Shown: one piece after another, positions 26,230-35,500 of the stretch
How the letters are laid out: each line of letters starts with the position of its first letter
How positions within the stretch are numbered: the first letter of the stretch is position 1
Program-made: the position numbers and the translations under genes
The notes under the pieces: model-generated
Told to the model about the DNA's origin: nothing
What the model saw: the letters and a program-made list of their open reading frames with translations, nothing else
Database searches by the model: none
Origin: Panacagrimonas sp041603235
GTDB lineage: Bacteria > Pseudomonadota > Gammaproteobacteria > Nevskiales > Nevskiaceae
NCBI GenBank assembly: GCA_041603235.1
Contig: JBFIES010000001.1
Coordinates: 1-64,000 of the forward strand
Reading direction: 5' to 3'
Length of the DNA: 64,000 bases

Positions 26230-26832
26230 GTGCATCCAAGTCTTGCCATCTGCGATCACTGCGACACCGTGCATCAGCGCACGCAGATTCCGCGTGGGAC
26301 ACGGGCGCATTGCCATCGCTGCGGGGGGGAGCTCTACTCCAACAGAACGACCGATGTCACTGCACTGCTGGCATTTTCGCTCTCCGCACTGATCGTGTTC
26401 GTCATCGCCAATGCGTTTCCGATCGTGGTCGTTGAATTGGGCGGCGAACACACCCAGACCACGCTGCTGGGTGCGGTGGCAACAAGTTATCAATCTGGCA
26501 TGGCCGCCATCGCCGGGTTGGCCGCAGCTCTGGTCTTTTTATTCCCGCTGTTACTCATCCTGCTGAGTCTTTACGTTTTTGCGCCGCTGCACTTGCGCAC
26601 CGAAGTACCCGGCTTGAGCCGCGCCATGCGCGCCCTGGAAGCGGTACGCCCTTGGTCCATGGTCGAGGTGTTCATGATGGGGGTACTCGTTTCGCTGGTG
26701 AAGCTCAGCGGCGATACCGAAGTTCACCTTGCGCCCGGCTTGTGGGGCTTTGCGTTCCTGACCTTGCTCATGACCCTGCTCAATGGCGTCGACATGCAGG
26801 AACTTTGGGAAATCCGCGGGCGACGCAAGTAA
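26230..26832 (+). CDS. pqiA: PqiA-like membrane protein, first copy
   Basis: This 200-residue protein begins at GTG 26230. The N-terminus holds a zinc-ribbon-like pair, CDHC and CHRC, within the first 35 residues. Four membrane segments follow. It corresponds to one of the two repeated halves of E. coli PqiA, an inner membrane component of the PqiABC lipid-transport pathway. Its stop overlaps the start of the second half gene (TAATG). E. coli has the halves fused in one protein; here they are separate. Confidence 0.85.
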   Translation: MHPSLAICDHCDTVHQRTQIPRGTRAHCHRCGGELYSNRTTDVTALLAFSLSALIVFVIANAFPIVVVELGGEHTQTTLLGAVATSYQSGMAAIAGLAAALVFLFPLLLILLSLYVFAPLHLRTEVPGLSRAMRALEAVRPWSMVEVFMMGVLVSLVKLSGDTEVHLAPGLWGFAFLTLLMTLLNGVDMQELWEIRGRRK

Positions 26833-27485
26833 TGAGTTATCAAACCGCGACCGAGCTAGGCGTCATCCGCTGCAACCACTGCGGCCTGGTCTGCCGCGCA
26901 CCCGATGTTCCCGAAGGCGCTCACTGCCCCCGCTGCGACGCTGGGCTCAAGCGACGCAAGCCCGCCAGCCTTGCACGGTCGTGGGCGCTGCTGATCACCG
27001 CAGCCATTCTCTATATTCCTGCCAATCTGTTGCCGATCATGGTGACCAGCACGATCCTTGATGCACCCCGGGAAGACACCATCGTCAGCGGGGTCATCGT
27101 GCTGTGGGAAGAAGGCTCCTGGGATATCGCCCTGATCGTCTTCGTCGCCAGTGTGGTCGTTCCGGTTCTGAAAATTCTCATCCTCGGCTTCCTGCTGATC
27201 AGCGTGCAACGTTCGTCCAACTGGCGACCGCTGGACCGCGCGCGGCTGTTCCAGATCATCGAGAAAGTGGGTCACTGGTCGATGCTCGATGTTTTCGTCG
27301 TGGCCCTGCTGGTTGCGCTGGTGAAATTCAAGAGTTACGCAACAGTAGAAGCAGGACCGGCTATTGTGGCCTTTGGTGCCGTGGTCGTCGTGACCATGCT
27401 GGCCGCAAAGAGTTTTGATCCGCGTCTGATCTGGGATGCTCCGGATCGGCCAACCCCCAATGACAAACGCGAAACTTCATCATGA
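26832..27485 (+). CDS. pqiA: PqiA-like membrane protein, second copy
   Basis: This 217-residue protein starts at ATG 26832. It repeats the design of the previous gene: CNHC and CPRC cysteine pairs near residues 14-37, then four membrane segments. The motif IPANLLPIMV after the first helix and the MLDVFVVALLVALVKF helix are typical of PqiA. It overlaps the MCE-domain gene downstream by four bases. Longer in-frame sequence upstream lies inside the previous gene and is a shadow. Confidence 0.87.
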   Translation: MSYQTATELGVIRCNHCGLVCRAPDVPEGAHCPRCDAGLKRRKPASLARSWALLITAAILYIPANLLPIMVTSTILDAPREDTIVSGVIVLWEEGSWDIALIVFVASVVVPVLKILILGFLLISVQRSSNWRPLDRARLFQIIEKVGHWSMLDVFVVALLVALVKFKSYATVEAGPAIVAFGAVVVVTMLAAKSFDPRLIWDAPDRPTPNDKRETSS

Positions 27486-29146
27486 ATGAAACGGACGCTC
27501 GTGCAGACGATCTGCCCACGCCACACATTCGTACGCCACGCCGTTTTGCGCCGTCGCTGATCTGGCTGGTACCGCTGGTTGCTGCCGTTGCCGGCATCAT
27601 CCTGATGGTGCGCAGCCTCAACGCGGCCGGTCCCAGCATTAACGTGACGTTTCTCACGGCAGAGGGTCTGGAAGCCGGCAAGACGGAAGTTCGCTACAAG
27701 AACGTGGTGGTTGGAAAAGTGCAGTCCATCCGCCTGAGCCCGTCTCGCGAACATGTGATCGTGGAAGTGGAATTGCGCAAGGACGCAGAAGAGATTGCGC
27801 TGGAGGATTCACGTTTCTGGGTTGTGCGGCCGCGCGCAGACCTGGGCGGCATCTCCGGGCTTGGCACCTTGCTGTCGGGTGCCTATATCGGCGTCGACGT
27901 CGGCACGTCCGAGAATCACCGCGACCAGTTCACCGGACTGGAAATACCGCCAGCGGTAACCAATGATCAGAAAGGCACGCGATTCCTGCTGAGCAGCGAG
28001 GATCTGGGATCGCTCAATATCGGCTCTCCCATCTACTACCGCCGCATTCCGGTCGGGCGCGTAGTGGGCTATGACCTCAACCCAGACGGCAATTCGCTGA
28101 CCTTGCAGGCTTTCATTGATGAGCCCTATGACCGCTTCGTCACCAGCCGCACGCGTTTCTGGAACGCCAGCGGCGTGAATGTTGATGTGAGCGCATCAGG
28201 TCTGAAGGTCGATTCCGAATCACTCGTATCGCTGCTGGCCGGCGGCATTGCCTTTCAGCCACAGAATGATGAAAACCCGGGCGACAAGGCCAAGATGGAC
28301 GACGTCTTCCGTCTTCACTCCGACAAGCAGACTGCCCTGGCTGCGGCGGATGGCTTCGGTCTGCCGGTCCGGATGCGATTTTTCCAGTCCATGCGCGGCC
28401 TGTCTGTCGGTGCTCCGATCGATTTCCGCGGCCTGGAACTGGGCAAGGTCAAGAGTATCGAGATCAACTACGAGCGCGAGCAGAAACGCTTTGCCGCTGT
28501 GGTCACGGCAGACTTGTTCCCGGAACGGCTCGGGCGCGCGTATGAGCAGTTGCGTATTCCTGAGGGGAGCGAGCCGCCGTCACCAGAGACCGTGTTTCAT
28601 CACATGATCCAGCGTGGCCTGCGCGCGCAGCTGCGCACGGGCAATCTGATCACGGGCCAGCTCTACGTCGCGCTGGATTTCCTGCCCAGGGCCAAGAAGA
28701 TTGAAACTGACCCGGATGCACGACCGCTGGAAATCCCCACACAGGTCGGCAGCCTCGATCAGATCCAGACCCAGATTGCGGATATCGTGGCCAAGATCGA
28801 CAGTGTTCCCTTCGAGGAAATCGGCACTAATCTGCGCAAGACACTGGATGGCGCAGATGCTTTCCTCAAGCAGGTCCGTGGCGAACTCGCGCCTGAGGCA
28901 CGCAAGACACTCGAGGAAGTCCGCAAGACGCTTGAACAGACCAAGGACACCATCGGTGATATCAACAAGGGTCTCGCCTCTCCGGATTCGCCCTTGCAGC
29001 TCAATGCCGGACAGGCACTGGAGCAGGTTGATCGCGCGGCGCGCTCCCTGAGAAATCTCTCCGATTATCTGCAGCGCCATCCTGATTCGCTGCTCCGGGG
29101 CAAGCGAGAATCCCAGGAACTCTTACCGGAGGACGTAGAAGAATGA
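27482..29146 (+). CDS. pqiB: MCE-domain protein PqiB
   Basis: This 554-residue protein has one N-terminal membrane anchor (about 23-42) and then three MCE domains in the periplasm (near 50-150, 165-280 and 295-410; for example KTEVRYKNVVVGKVQSIRL and GAPIDFRGLELGKVKSI). A long helical C-terminal region from about 430 has heptad-like repeats. PqiB forms a hexameric periplasmic tube proposed to carry lipids between membranes. It sits between pqiA and pqiC in an operon with overlapping stops and starts. Confidence 0.92.
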   Translation: MNETDARADDLPTPHIRTPRRFAPSLIWLVPLVAAVAGIILMVRSLNAAGPSINVTFLTAEGLEAGKTEVRYKNVVVGKVQSIRLSPSREHVIVEVELRKDAEEIALEDSRFWVVRPRADLGGISGLGTLLSGAYIGVDVGTSENHRDQFTGLEIPPAVTNDQKGTRFLLSSEDLGSLNIGSPIYYRRIPVGRVVGYDLNPDGNSLTLQAFIDEPYDRFVTSRTRFWNASGVNVDVSASGLKVDSESLVSLLAGGIAFQPQNDENPGDKAKMDDVFRLHSDKQTALAAADGFGLPVRMRFFQSMRGLSVGAPIDFRGLELGKVKSIEINYEREQKRFAAVVTADLFPERLGRAYEQLRIPEGSEPPSPETVFHHMIQRGLRAQLRTGNLITGQLYVALDFLPRAKKIETDPDARPLEIPTQVGSLDQIQTQIADIVAKIDSVPFEEIGTNLRKTLDGADAFLKQVRGELAPEARKTLEEVRKTLEQTKDTIGDINKGLASPDSPLQLNAGQALEQVDRAARSLRNLSDYLQRHPDSLLRGKRESQELLPEDVEE

Positions 29147-29757
29147 CCCGCAAAGTATCGAGGCCCGGCATTCTGGCTGCGGTCAGCATCTTATTGCTGG
29201 CCTCCTGTGCCCCCGTTCCCACCCACTTCTACACGCTGGTGAAACCGCTTCCGGATAGCGAACCCGCTCGCGCGAGCTATGCCATTGAGGTTCTTCCGGT
29301 CTCCATCCCGAGCCAGGTGGATCAGCCGCAGCTGGTGATTCGACGCAGTGACGGCGAACTGGCACTGGCGGAACTGCATCTCTGGGTCGCCCCGCTCGCC
29401 GATGAGATGCGTAGCGCCCTGTCCTCGGAGCTCAGTGCCAGAACCGGTGCCATGGATGTCTACCGTGTGCCCAAGAACAGTCGGCTGGACACCTTTCGCA
29501 TTCGCACGCGGGTCCAGCGCTTTGAATCCGTCTTGTCCGGCCGCGCACAGTTGAAGGCGCTTTGGACCATTGAGCCGCCGGGGCGTGATGCCGAAGCCAT
29601 CACCTGTAGTTCCCTGCTTGAGCAGGACGCAAAAGGCGGCTATCTCGCATTGGCAGAAGCCCATCAGCAAGCCATTTCCGATCTCGCCGAGCAGATGAGC
29701 CTTCTGCTGCAGGCGCTGGTCAGCAACGAGAACGCCACGGCATCTTGTCCGCGCTGA
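29143..29757 (+). CDS. pqiC: PqiC-type outer membrane lipoprotein
   Basis: This 204-residue protein has a lipoprotein signal (ILLLASCAPVPTHFYTL, lipobox LASC, Cys near 23). The ABC-type transport auxiliary/DUF330 domain follows, with FYTLVKP and the IEVLPVSIPSQVDQPQLV segment. PqiC is the outer membrane end of the Pqi system and contacts PqiB. It overlaps pqiB by four bases. Confidence 0.87.
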   Translation: MTRKVSRPGILAAVSILLLASCAPVPTHFYTLVKPLPDSEPARASYAIEVLPVSIPSQVDQPQLVIRRSDGELALAELHLWVAPLADEMRSALSSELSARTGAMDVYRVPKNSRLDTFRIRTRVQRFESVLSGRAQLKALWTIEPPGRDAEAITCSSLLEQDAKGGYLALAEAHQQAISDLAEQMSLLLQALVSNENATASCPR

Positions 29758-30740
29758 AGTCACTGCTGCGACTACCGATCGACGCGCTGGCACTTTTTAC
29801 GCAAGCGAAGTCATTCGAGGACAATGCCTTCATCGGCAATCGCCTGCTCAATCGACTGGGCCTGCATGTATTGCGCGTGGTTCTGGCACACACCGCCATG
29901 GCCATTCGCCGAACCCTCATGGCGTGGAAACTTCCGCCGGAAGATCGCAAAGCCTTCGCACGCGACGGCTTCCTGATTAAGCCGAATTTCCTGGAGCACA
30001 GCCAGTTCCTGAATCTGGGTCAGGATGTCATCAAGATCGCGACGGATGAGGCACCGCAAGATTCGATTCAGGGCGACACCCTGACCCGCCAATACCCGAT
30101 TACCGACGACCGTCTGGCGCGCTACCCTCATCTGCATACCGCCATGCAGAACCCCCAATATCAATCGCTTCTGGGCTACGTCGCGGGCCGCCTTCGGGTC
30201 CCGTTTCGCTGGGTACAAGTGATCTACAACGGTCAGCTGCCCAGCGACGAGGCTGACCCGCAGCGAACCCCGCATTCCGATACTTTCCAGCCGGCAATGA
30301 AGGCTTGGCTATTCCTTACAGAAGCGAATGAGAGCAACGGCGCGTTTTCTTACGTGCCCGGCTCTCACCGATTGAGTCTGGCGCGCCTCAAATGGGAATA
30401 CAGGCAGAGCATTGTCGGTCGCGATCTGGACTCCCGTTACTCCGCACGGGGCTCATTGCGCATCAAGCATGAGGAATTGGCGCAACTTGGCCTGCCGCAA
30501 CCGCGAGAACTCAGATGCGAAGCCAATACGCTCATCGTGGCCGACACCCGCGGGTTTCATTGCCGCGGCGCTTCCAACGGCAAAACGGTACACCGCGTCG
30601 AGATCTGGGCGCTGAGCCGTACCAATCCTTTCAATCCGCTCCCCGGGCTGCCCTTCGCGCTCCTGGACCGCCTCGAGCGACGGGTGTTCCCGAAGTTTGA
30701 ACAATGGCGGCAACAGTTCTTCAAGCAACCAGCCCCGTGA
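29745..30740 (+). CDS. PhyH-family 2-oxoglutarate/iron dioxygenase
   Basis: This 331-residue protein overlaps the end of pqiC by 13 bases and seems to start at TTG 29745. The central part matches the phytanoyl-CoA dioxygenase family: FARDGFLIKPNFL near 65, the iron ligands His-x-Asp in TPHSDTF, and a distal His with a 2OG-binding Arg in the FHCRGAS...HRVEIWA region near 270-285. Substrate is unknown. Its coupling to a lipid-transport operon hints at a lipid or lipid-linked substrate, which is inference only. Confidence 0.8.
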   Translation: MSALKSLLRLPIDALALFTQAKSFEDNAFIGNRLLNRLGLHVLRVVLAHTAMAIRRTLMAWKLPPEDRKAFARDGFLIKPNFLEHSQFLNLGQDVIKIATDEAPQDSIQGDTLTRQYPITDDRLARYPHLHTAMQNPQYQSLLGYVAGRLRVPFRWVQVIYNGQLPSDEADPQRTPHSDTFQPAMKAWLFLTEANESNGAFSYVPGSHRLSLARLKWEYRQSIVGRDLDSRYSARGSLRIKHEELAQLGLPQPRELRCEANTLIVADTRGFHCRGASNGKTVHRVEIWALSRTNPFNPLPGLPFALLDRLERRVFPKFEQWRQQFFKQPAP

Positions 30741-30848
30741 TACCAAACTCTCTCGACCAAGACAGAATCTTCATGACCTGGTTTGCGCCCGCCAAGAGCT
30801 TCCGGGTCAGCCTTGCTAGAGTTGTGTCAGATTCCCGAGGCCACCGAG

Positions 30849-33614
30849 ATGCCTGACAAGAAACTGAGAAAAATGGCGGAAGCGCCCAAGCCTCTGGTCA
30901 CGACCAAGTTCAGGCCACCGAACAACCGAGGCCGCTTGATCGAGCGCCCTCAGCTCATCGAGAGCCTGCGCGCCACCATGGATCGCAAGCTCGCTCTGGT
31001 TCACGGGCCCGCGGGTTTTGGCAAGACAACACTGGTTGCGCAGTGGTTTGAAGAACTGAAGACCAACGGCGTTGGCGCGGCATGGCTCGCGATTGATGCC
31101 GCTGACAACAATCGCAACCGTTTTCTGACCTATCTGGTCGAGGCCCTGCGCGTGGTCGAACCTGAGATCGGACCGGGTCTGTGGGATCTAATCGAATCCA
31201 GCCCTTCAACTGAATCCGATTTTGTGCTGGACACCTTGGTCAGCGACATCTCGATTCAGGATTCAGAATTCGTTCTGTTCATCGATGACTGGCATCTGAT
31301 TCTCGACGCTGCGGTGATTACGGCCTTACATCGCCTGATCAGCCATCAGCCACCGAACCTGCATATCGTGATTACCAGCCGCGCGCGCACAGGGCTGCCG
31401 CTCGCGAACTTGCGGGTCCGCAATGAGCTGGTGGAAATCGACGCTTCCAAGCTGCGCTTTGACCTCAGCGAGTCACGTCAATATCTGGACATCGCCGGGC
31501 CTTCCAAGTTGGATGAAGACGGCATCAACGCACTGTGGCAAAGCACGGAGGGTTGGGCCGCGGCGCTGCAACTGGCGTCCCTGTCCTTGCGCGGCTCGGG
31601 CAGACAGGTGGATTTGCGTCACTGGACGTCCGGAACTGCAAACGACATCGGCGAGTATCTTGCGGAGAATGTCCTGGACAATCTGCCCGCCGAACAAACT
31701 GCCTTCCTGGTGCGAACGTCGATCCTGGATCGCATGTGTGGTGACCTCTGCGTTGCGGTCACTGGAGAACGCAGCAGTCGGGCCCGGCTGGACGAACTCG
31801 AGTCACAGGAACTGTTCCTGCTTCCACTCGACGAGGAGCGACAGTGGTTCCGCTACCACCACCTGTTTGCGCGCTATCTGCAGCAGCGACTGAAGAAGCA
31901 GTATCCCGACGAAGTGTCACGCCTGCATCGCAGCGCGTCCGACTGGTTCTCTGAGCACGGGCACACGGAAGAAGCGGTGCAACATGCTATTGCCAGCGGC
32001 GACGCCACGCGAGCGGTGGAACTGGTCGAGCGCGGCGCCATGCCCATGGTTGAGCGTGGACATATGTCCACCCTGCTTGGCCTGCTGCGCGATCTGCCGC
32101 GTACCGCATTGCTGGAGGACGCGCGTCTGCAGCTGGCCATTGCCTGGGCCTACACACTCACGCACCGACCCGATGAATCGGAAGTTGCGCTATGGCATGT
32201 GAAACGCATTGCCCAGCAGTCCAGTCCGGATGTACGCAAGCGCTTGTTGGGCGAAGCGAATGTTCTGACCGCCTGCACCGCGGTGTACGGCGACGAGATT
32301 GATTCCGTACCAGATCTGGCGCAGCCCTGCCTTGATGAGCCAGAGGTCTATTCAAATTGGACGATCGGTGTAGCGGCCAATGTTCTGGCCTATCATCATC
32401 TGCACTCCGGTGCCCTGGACAAAGTCAGTCCGATTCTGCTCTGGGCTCGCGATTATCAGGACAGTGCACAAGGCCTGTTCAGTGGTGTCTACGGCCGTTG
32501 CTTCCAAGGTATTGCACTGCATCGGGCGGGCCGCTTTGAGCAGGCGCGCACTTGCTTCAGCGATGCCATCAAGATTGCTCGCATCAGTTCTGGTCCGCAG
32601 TCCTGCGCCATCCGACTGGCCAGTGGCCTGATGGGCCAGCTCTGCTACGAGGCCAATCAACTCAATGAAGCCGAGCGCCTGCTCGAAGCCTGTCGCAGCC
32701 TCGGTCAGGAAGGCGGTGTTGCGGACATCTATCTTGCAACCTATCTTGCAAGTTGCCGCCTGTGGGTCCAGCGCGGCGAGCATCAGACCGCCCTGGATCT
32801 GCTGCAGGAGGGCGAAGATATTGCTCGCGCTCTTTCGCTGTACCGCTTCGGGGTTGCCATTGCCTGCGAACGGGCACGCGTGCGCCTCGAACTGGGGGAC
32901 CTGCGCGGCGCAGAGCAGTCTCTGGCTGACGCAGATGCCCGGCGCTACCAGACAGGGACCATTCCAGCGTACGACAGCGAAGAGGTCGCCATCTACCTGG
33001 ACTTCGCGCGCGTACGCCTGCTGTGCGCGCGCAAGGCATTTCCCAGAGCAGAAGGCATCATGACGGCGCGTGCCAGTGCAGCCGCCGATGCGGGCTGGAA
33101 TCACCTAGCTTATCTGGCGCAGATTCAGCTCGCCCTGATCTTTGACCAGCAGGGGAATGAGGCTCAGGCGGAACGCACTTTGCTGGATGTAGTGAATGCC
33201 GCGGTTCCCAACAAAATGATCCGGCCTTTCCTTGACGAAGGCTCCCGGCTTATCAGCATTCTTGAACGCATACGCGATCGTCAGCGACACCAGCCGCGCA
33301 CTCCGTCAGCCGATCAGAATGCCATCACATTCTCCGCCAGCGCAGATCAGTTGATCGCCGCCAGCAAGCATCCTGTGGATGGTCTCCCACTGGCGGGAGG
33401 GTGGCGGCTGCGAGCCACCGACTTCACCAGTCGCGAGACAGAAGTCTTGCGCTTGCTCAATCAGGGCATGGCCAACAAGGAAATCGCGCGGGCCCTGGAT
33501 GTGAGTGCCGATACGGTCAAATGGCACCTTAAAAATGTGTTCATCAAGCTCGGCGTAGGAACGCGCACACAGGCTATCAATGAGACGCGTCGCCTGCAGT
33601 TGTTCAACCGTTAG
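30849..33614 (+). CDS. MalT-like LuxR-family transcriptional regulator
   Basis: This 921-residue STAND-type regulator starts at ATG 30849. A P-loop GPAGFGKTT lies at 53-61, with the Walker B-like FVLFIDDWHLI near 137. A winged-helix region follows, then a long TPR-like helical sensor region (about 400-800), and a C-terminal LuxR helix-turn-helix (LTSRETEVLRLLNQGMANK in the form FTSRETEVLRLL, then EIARALDVSADTVKWHLKN). Such proteins activate promoters when an inducer and ATP are bound. The monooxygenase gene 171 bases downstream on the same strand is a likely target. Confidence 0.9.
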   Translation: MPDKKLRKMAEAPKPLVTTKFRPPNNRGRLIERPQLIESLRATMDRKLALVHGPAGFGKTTLVAQWFEELKTNGVGAAWLAIDAADNNRNRFLTYLVEALRVVEPEIGPGLWDLIESSPSTESDFVLDTLVSDISIQDSEFVLFIDDWHLILDAAVITALHRLISHQPPNLHIVITSRARTGLPLANLRVRNELVEIDASKLRFDLSESRQYLDIAGPSKLDEDGINALWQSTEGWAAALQLASLSLRGSGRQVDLRHWTSGTANDIGEYLAENVLDNLPAEQTAFLVRTSILDRMCGDLCVAVTGERSSRARLDELESQELFLLPLDEERQWFRYHHLFARYLQQRLKKQYPDEVSRLHRSASDWFSEHGHTEEAVQHAIASGDATRAVELVERGAMPMVERGHMSTLLGLLRDLPRTALLEDARLQLAIAWAYTLTHRPDESEVALWHVKRIAQQSSPDVRKRLLGEANVLTACTAVYGDEIDSVPDLAQPCLDEPEVYSNWTIGVAANVLAYHHLHSGALDKVSPILLWARDYQDSAQGLFSGVYGRCFQGIALHRAGRFEQARTCFSDAIKIARISSGPQSCAIRLASGLMGQLCYEANQLNEAERLLEACRSLGQEGGVADIYLATYLASCRLWVQRGEHQTALDLLQEGEDIARALSLYRFGVAIACERARVRLELGDLRGAEQSLADADARRYQTGTIPAYDSEEVAIYLDFARVRLLCARKAFPRAEGIMTARASAAADAGWNHLAYLAQIQLALIFDQQGNEAQAERTLLDVVNAAVPNKMIRPFLDEGSRLISILERIRDRQRHQPRTPSADQNAITFSASADQLIAASKHPVDGLPLAGGWRLRATDFTSRETEVLRLLNQGMANKEIARALDVSADTVKWHLKNVFIKLGVGTRTQAINETRRLQLFNR

Positions 33615-33785
33615 GACTTTACCGTCCTGCCTTGCTGTCCTGACAAGCCGGTCAGTCACCCCACCCGCATGGGGAGGTTCTAACCCACTCGCCTTCATCC
33701 CAGAATTGATCTCGTGGTATACCGCTTTTGTGAATGGATGCGGGCATGCCATTCATGATTCCATAACTATTTCAGGAGAACCACG

Positions 33786-35414
33786 GTGAATTCTGCTTCC
33801 GCTCAACCACCTTCCAGCCAGCAGTACGACGCCATTGTGGTGGGTGCAGGCATGTCCGGCATGTATGCACTTCATCGCTTGCGAGAAAATGGCCTCAAGG
33901 TCAAGGCCATCGAAAAAGGCAGCAATGTTGGCGGCACTTGGTACTGGAACCGCTACCCGGGTGCGCGCGTGGACTCGCAGGCCTACATCTACCATTTCTG
34001 GTTCGACAAGGCGCTGGAATCCGAGTGGCAGTGGAGCGAGCGATTCCCCGCCCAGCCAGAGACAGAACGCTATTTCAATTTCATTGCCGATCGCTGCGAT
34101 CTGCGCAAGGACATTGCGTTCAATACATCGGTCATTGCTGCAAATTACGATGAATCACGCCAGCGCTGGCTGATCGAAACCGATACCGGCGAAACCTTCG
34201 ATACCCAGTATTTTGTGTCCTGCGGCGGAATGCTCTCTGCAGCCCTGACCGATCTGTTCAAGGGCCAGGAAAGCTTCAAGGGACAGCTGCTGTATACCGC
34301 GCGCTGGCCCAACGAGAAGATCGACTTCAAGGGTAAGAAAGTTGGCATCGTCGGCACCGGAGCCACCGGCATCCAGGTCATCCAGACCATCGCCTCCGAA
34401 TGTGAAAGCCTGAAGGTGTTCATGCGGACACCGCAGTACATCACGCCGATGCGCAATCCCAAGTACACCAAGGCCGACAATGACGCGTTCATTGAAGACT
34501 TTGATGCAATGCGCAAGCGTGTGCGCTCGACATTTGGTGGCTTCGACTACGATTTCCACGGCCGCCCCTACAGCGAGTGCACGCCGGAAGAGCGCAAGGC
34601 ACAGCTCGAAGAACTCTGGGCAGATGGCTCGCTGAGCTTCTGGCTGGCAGGTTATTCGGAACTGTTCTTCGACGAGAAAATCAACGAAGAAATCTCAGAG
34701 TGGGTGCGCGAGAAGATGCGCGAGCGCATCAAGGATCCTGAGCTGTGTGAACACCTGATTCCCACCACTTACGGGTTCGGTACGCATCGAGTTCCGCTGG
34801 AAAGCAAGTTCCTCGAAGCCTTCCTGCTTCCGCAGGTAAAAATTGTTCCCGTGAAGAACAATCCGATCGAAGCTGTGGAGCCGGAAGGTCTGCGTCTTGC
34901 TGACGGCTCGGTGCACGATTTGGACATCCTGATTCTTGCCACCGGCTTTGATGCAGGTTCCGGTGCCTTGTCTCGCATGAACATCCGCGGACGCGGTGGG
35001 CGCTCGCTGACGGAGGAGTGGAAGAAAGACATCCGCACCACCATGGGCATGCAGATTCACGGCTACCCGAATCTGTTCGCCACCGCGACGCCGCTCTCAC
35101 CCTCTGCGGCCCTGTGCAATATGGCAACTTGCCTGCAGGAACAGGTTGACTGGATCGTGCATGCCATCGACGCTCTGCGCAGCTCCGGCAAGACGGTCAT
35201 GGAAGCCACCGAAGCCGCTGAAGAGGCCTGGATTGCACACCACGAAGAATCCTCCAACGCCACGCTGCTGACCAAGACCGATTCTTGGTACATGGGCAGT
35301 AACGTGAAGGGCAAGCAGCGCCGGATGCTCTCCTACACCGGGGGTGTGAACGAGTACCACCGACGGCTGGACGAAGTCAGAGAAACCGGCTTCAAAGGCT
35401 TTGAGATGAGCTGA
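33786..35414 (+). CDS. Flavin-containing monooxygenase, Baeyer-Villiger-like
   Basis: This 542-residue enzyme starts at GTG 33786 after AGGAG (33773-33777). The FAD motif GAGMSGMYALHRL is near 20, GTWYWNRYPGARVD at 50-63 is typical of Baeyer-Villiger monooxygenases, and the NADPH motif GIVGTGATGIQ is at 187-197. The fingerprint FxGxxxHxxxWP appears as F164-G166-Tyr170-W174-P175, so the usual histidine is a tyrosine. It likely inserts oxygen into a cyclic or linear ketone, or oxidises a related substrate. A perfect terminator follows, so it is transcribed alone. Confidence 0.88.
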   Translation: MNSASAQPPSSQQYDAIVVGAGMSGMYALHRLRENGLKVKAIEKGSNVGGTWYWNRYPGARVDSQAYIYHFWFDKALESEWQWSERFPAQPETERYFNFIADRCDLRKDIAFNTSVIAANYDESRQRWLIETDTGETFDTQYFVSCGGMLSAALTDLFKGQESFKGQLLYTARWPNEKIDFKGKKVGIVGTGATGIQVIQTIASECESLKVFMRTPQYITPMRNPKYTKADNDAFIEDFDAMRKRVRSTFGGFDYDFHGRPYSECTPEERKAQLEELWADGSLSFWLAGYSELFFDEKINEEISEWVREKMRERIKDPELCEHLIPTTYGFGTHRVPLESKFLEAFLLPQVKIVPVKNNPIEAVEPEGLRLADGSVHDLDILILATGFDAGSGALSRMNIRGRGGRSLTEEWKKDIRTTMGMQIHGYPNLFATATPLSPSAALCNMATCLQEQVDWIVHAIDALRSSGKTVMEATEAAEEAWIAHHEESSNATLLTKTDSWYMGSNVKGKQRRMLSYTGGVNEYHRRLDEVRETGFKGFEMS

Positions 35415-35459
35415 GCGAGGCTCGTCCTCGGCAGCGAATCAATTCAACCGAGCCTCTGA

Positions 35460-35500
35460 CCTTCCGGCCGCACCCAAGATGCGGCCGGAAGGTTTTTTTT
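35460..35500 (+). terminator. Rho-independent terminator after the monooxygenase gene
   Basis: A 12-base perfect stem (35460-35471 with 35481-35492) around a nine-base loop is followed by eight T residues. Confidence 0.93.
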
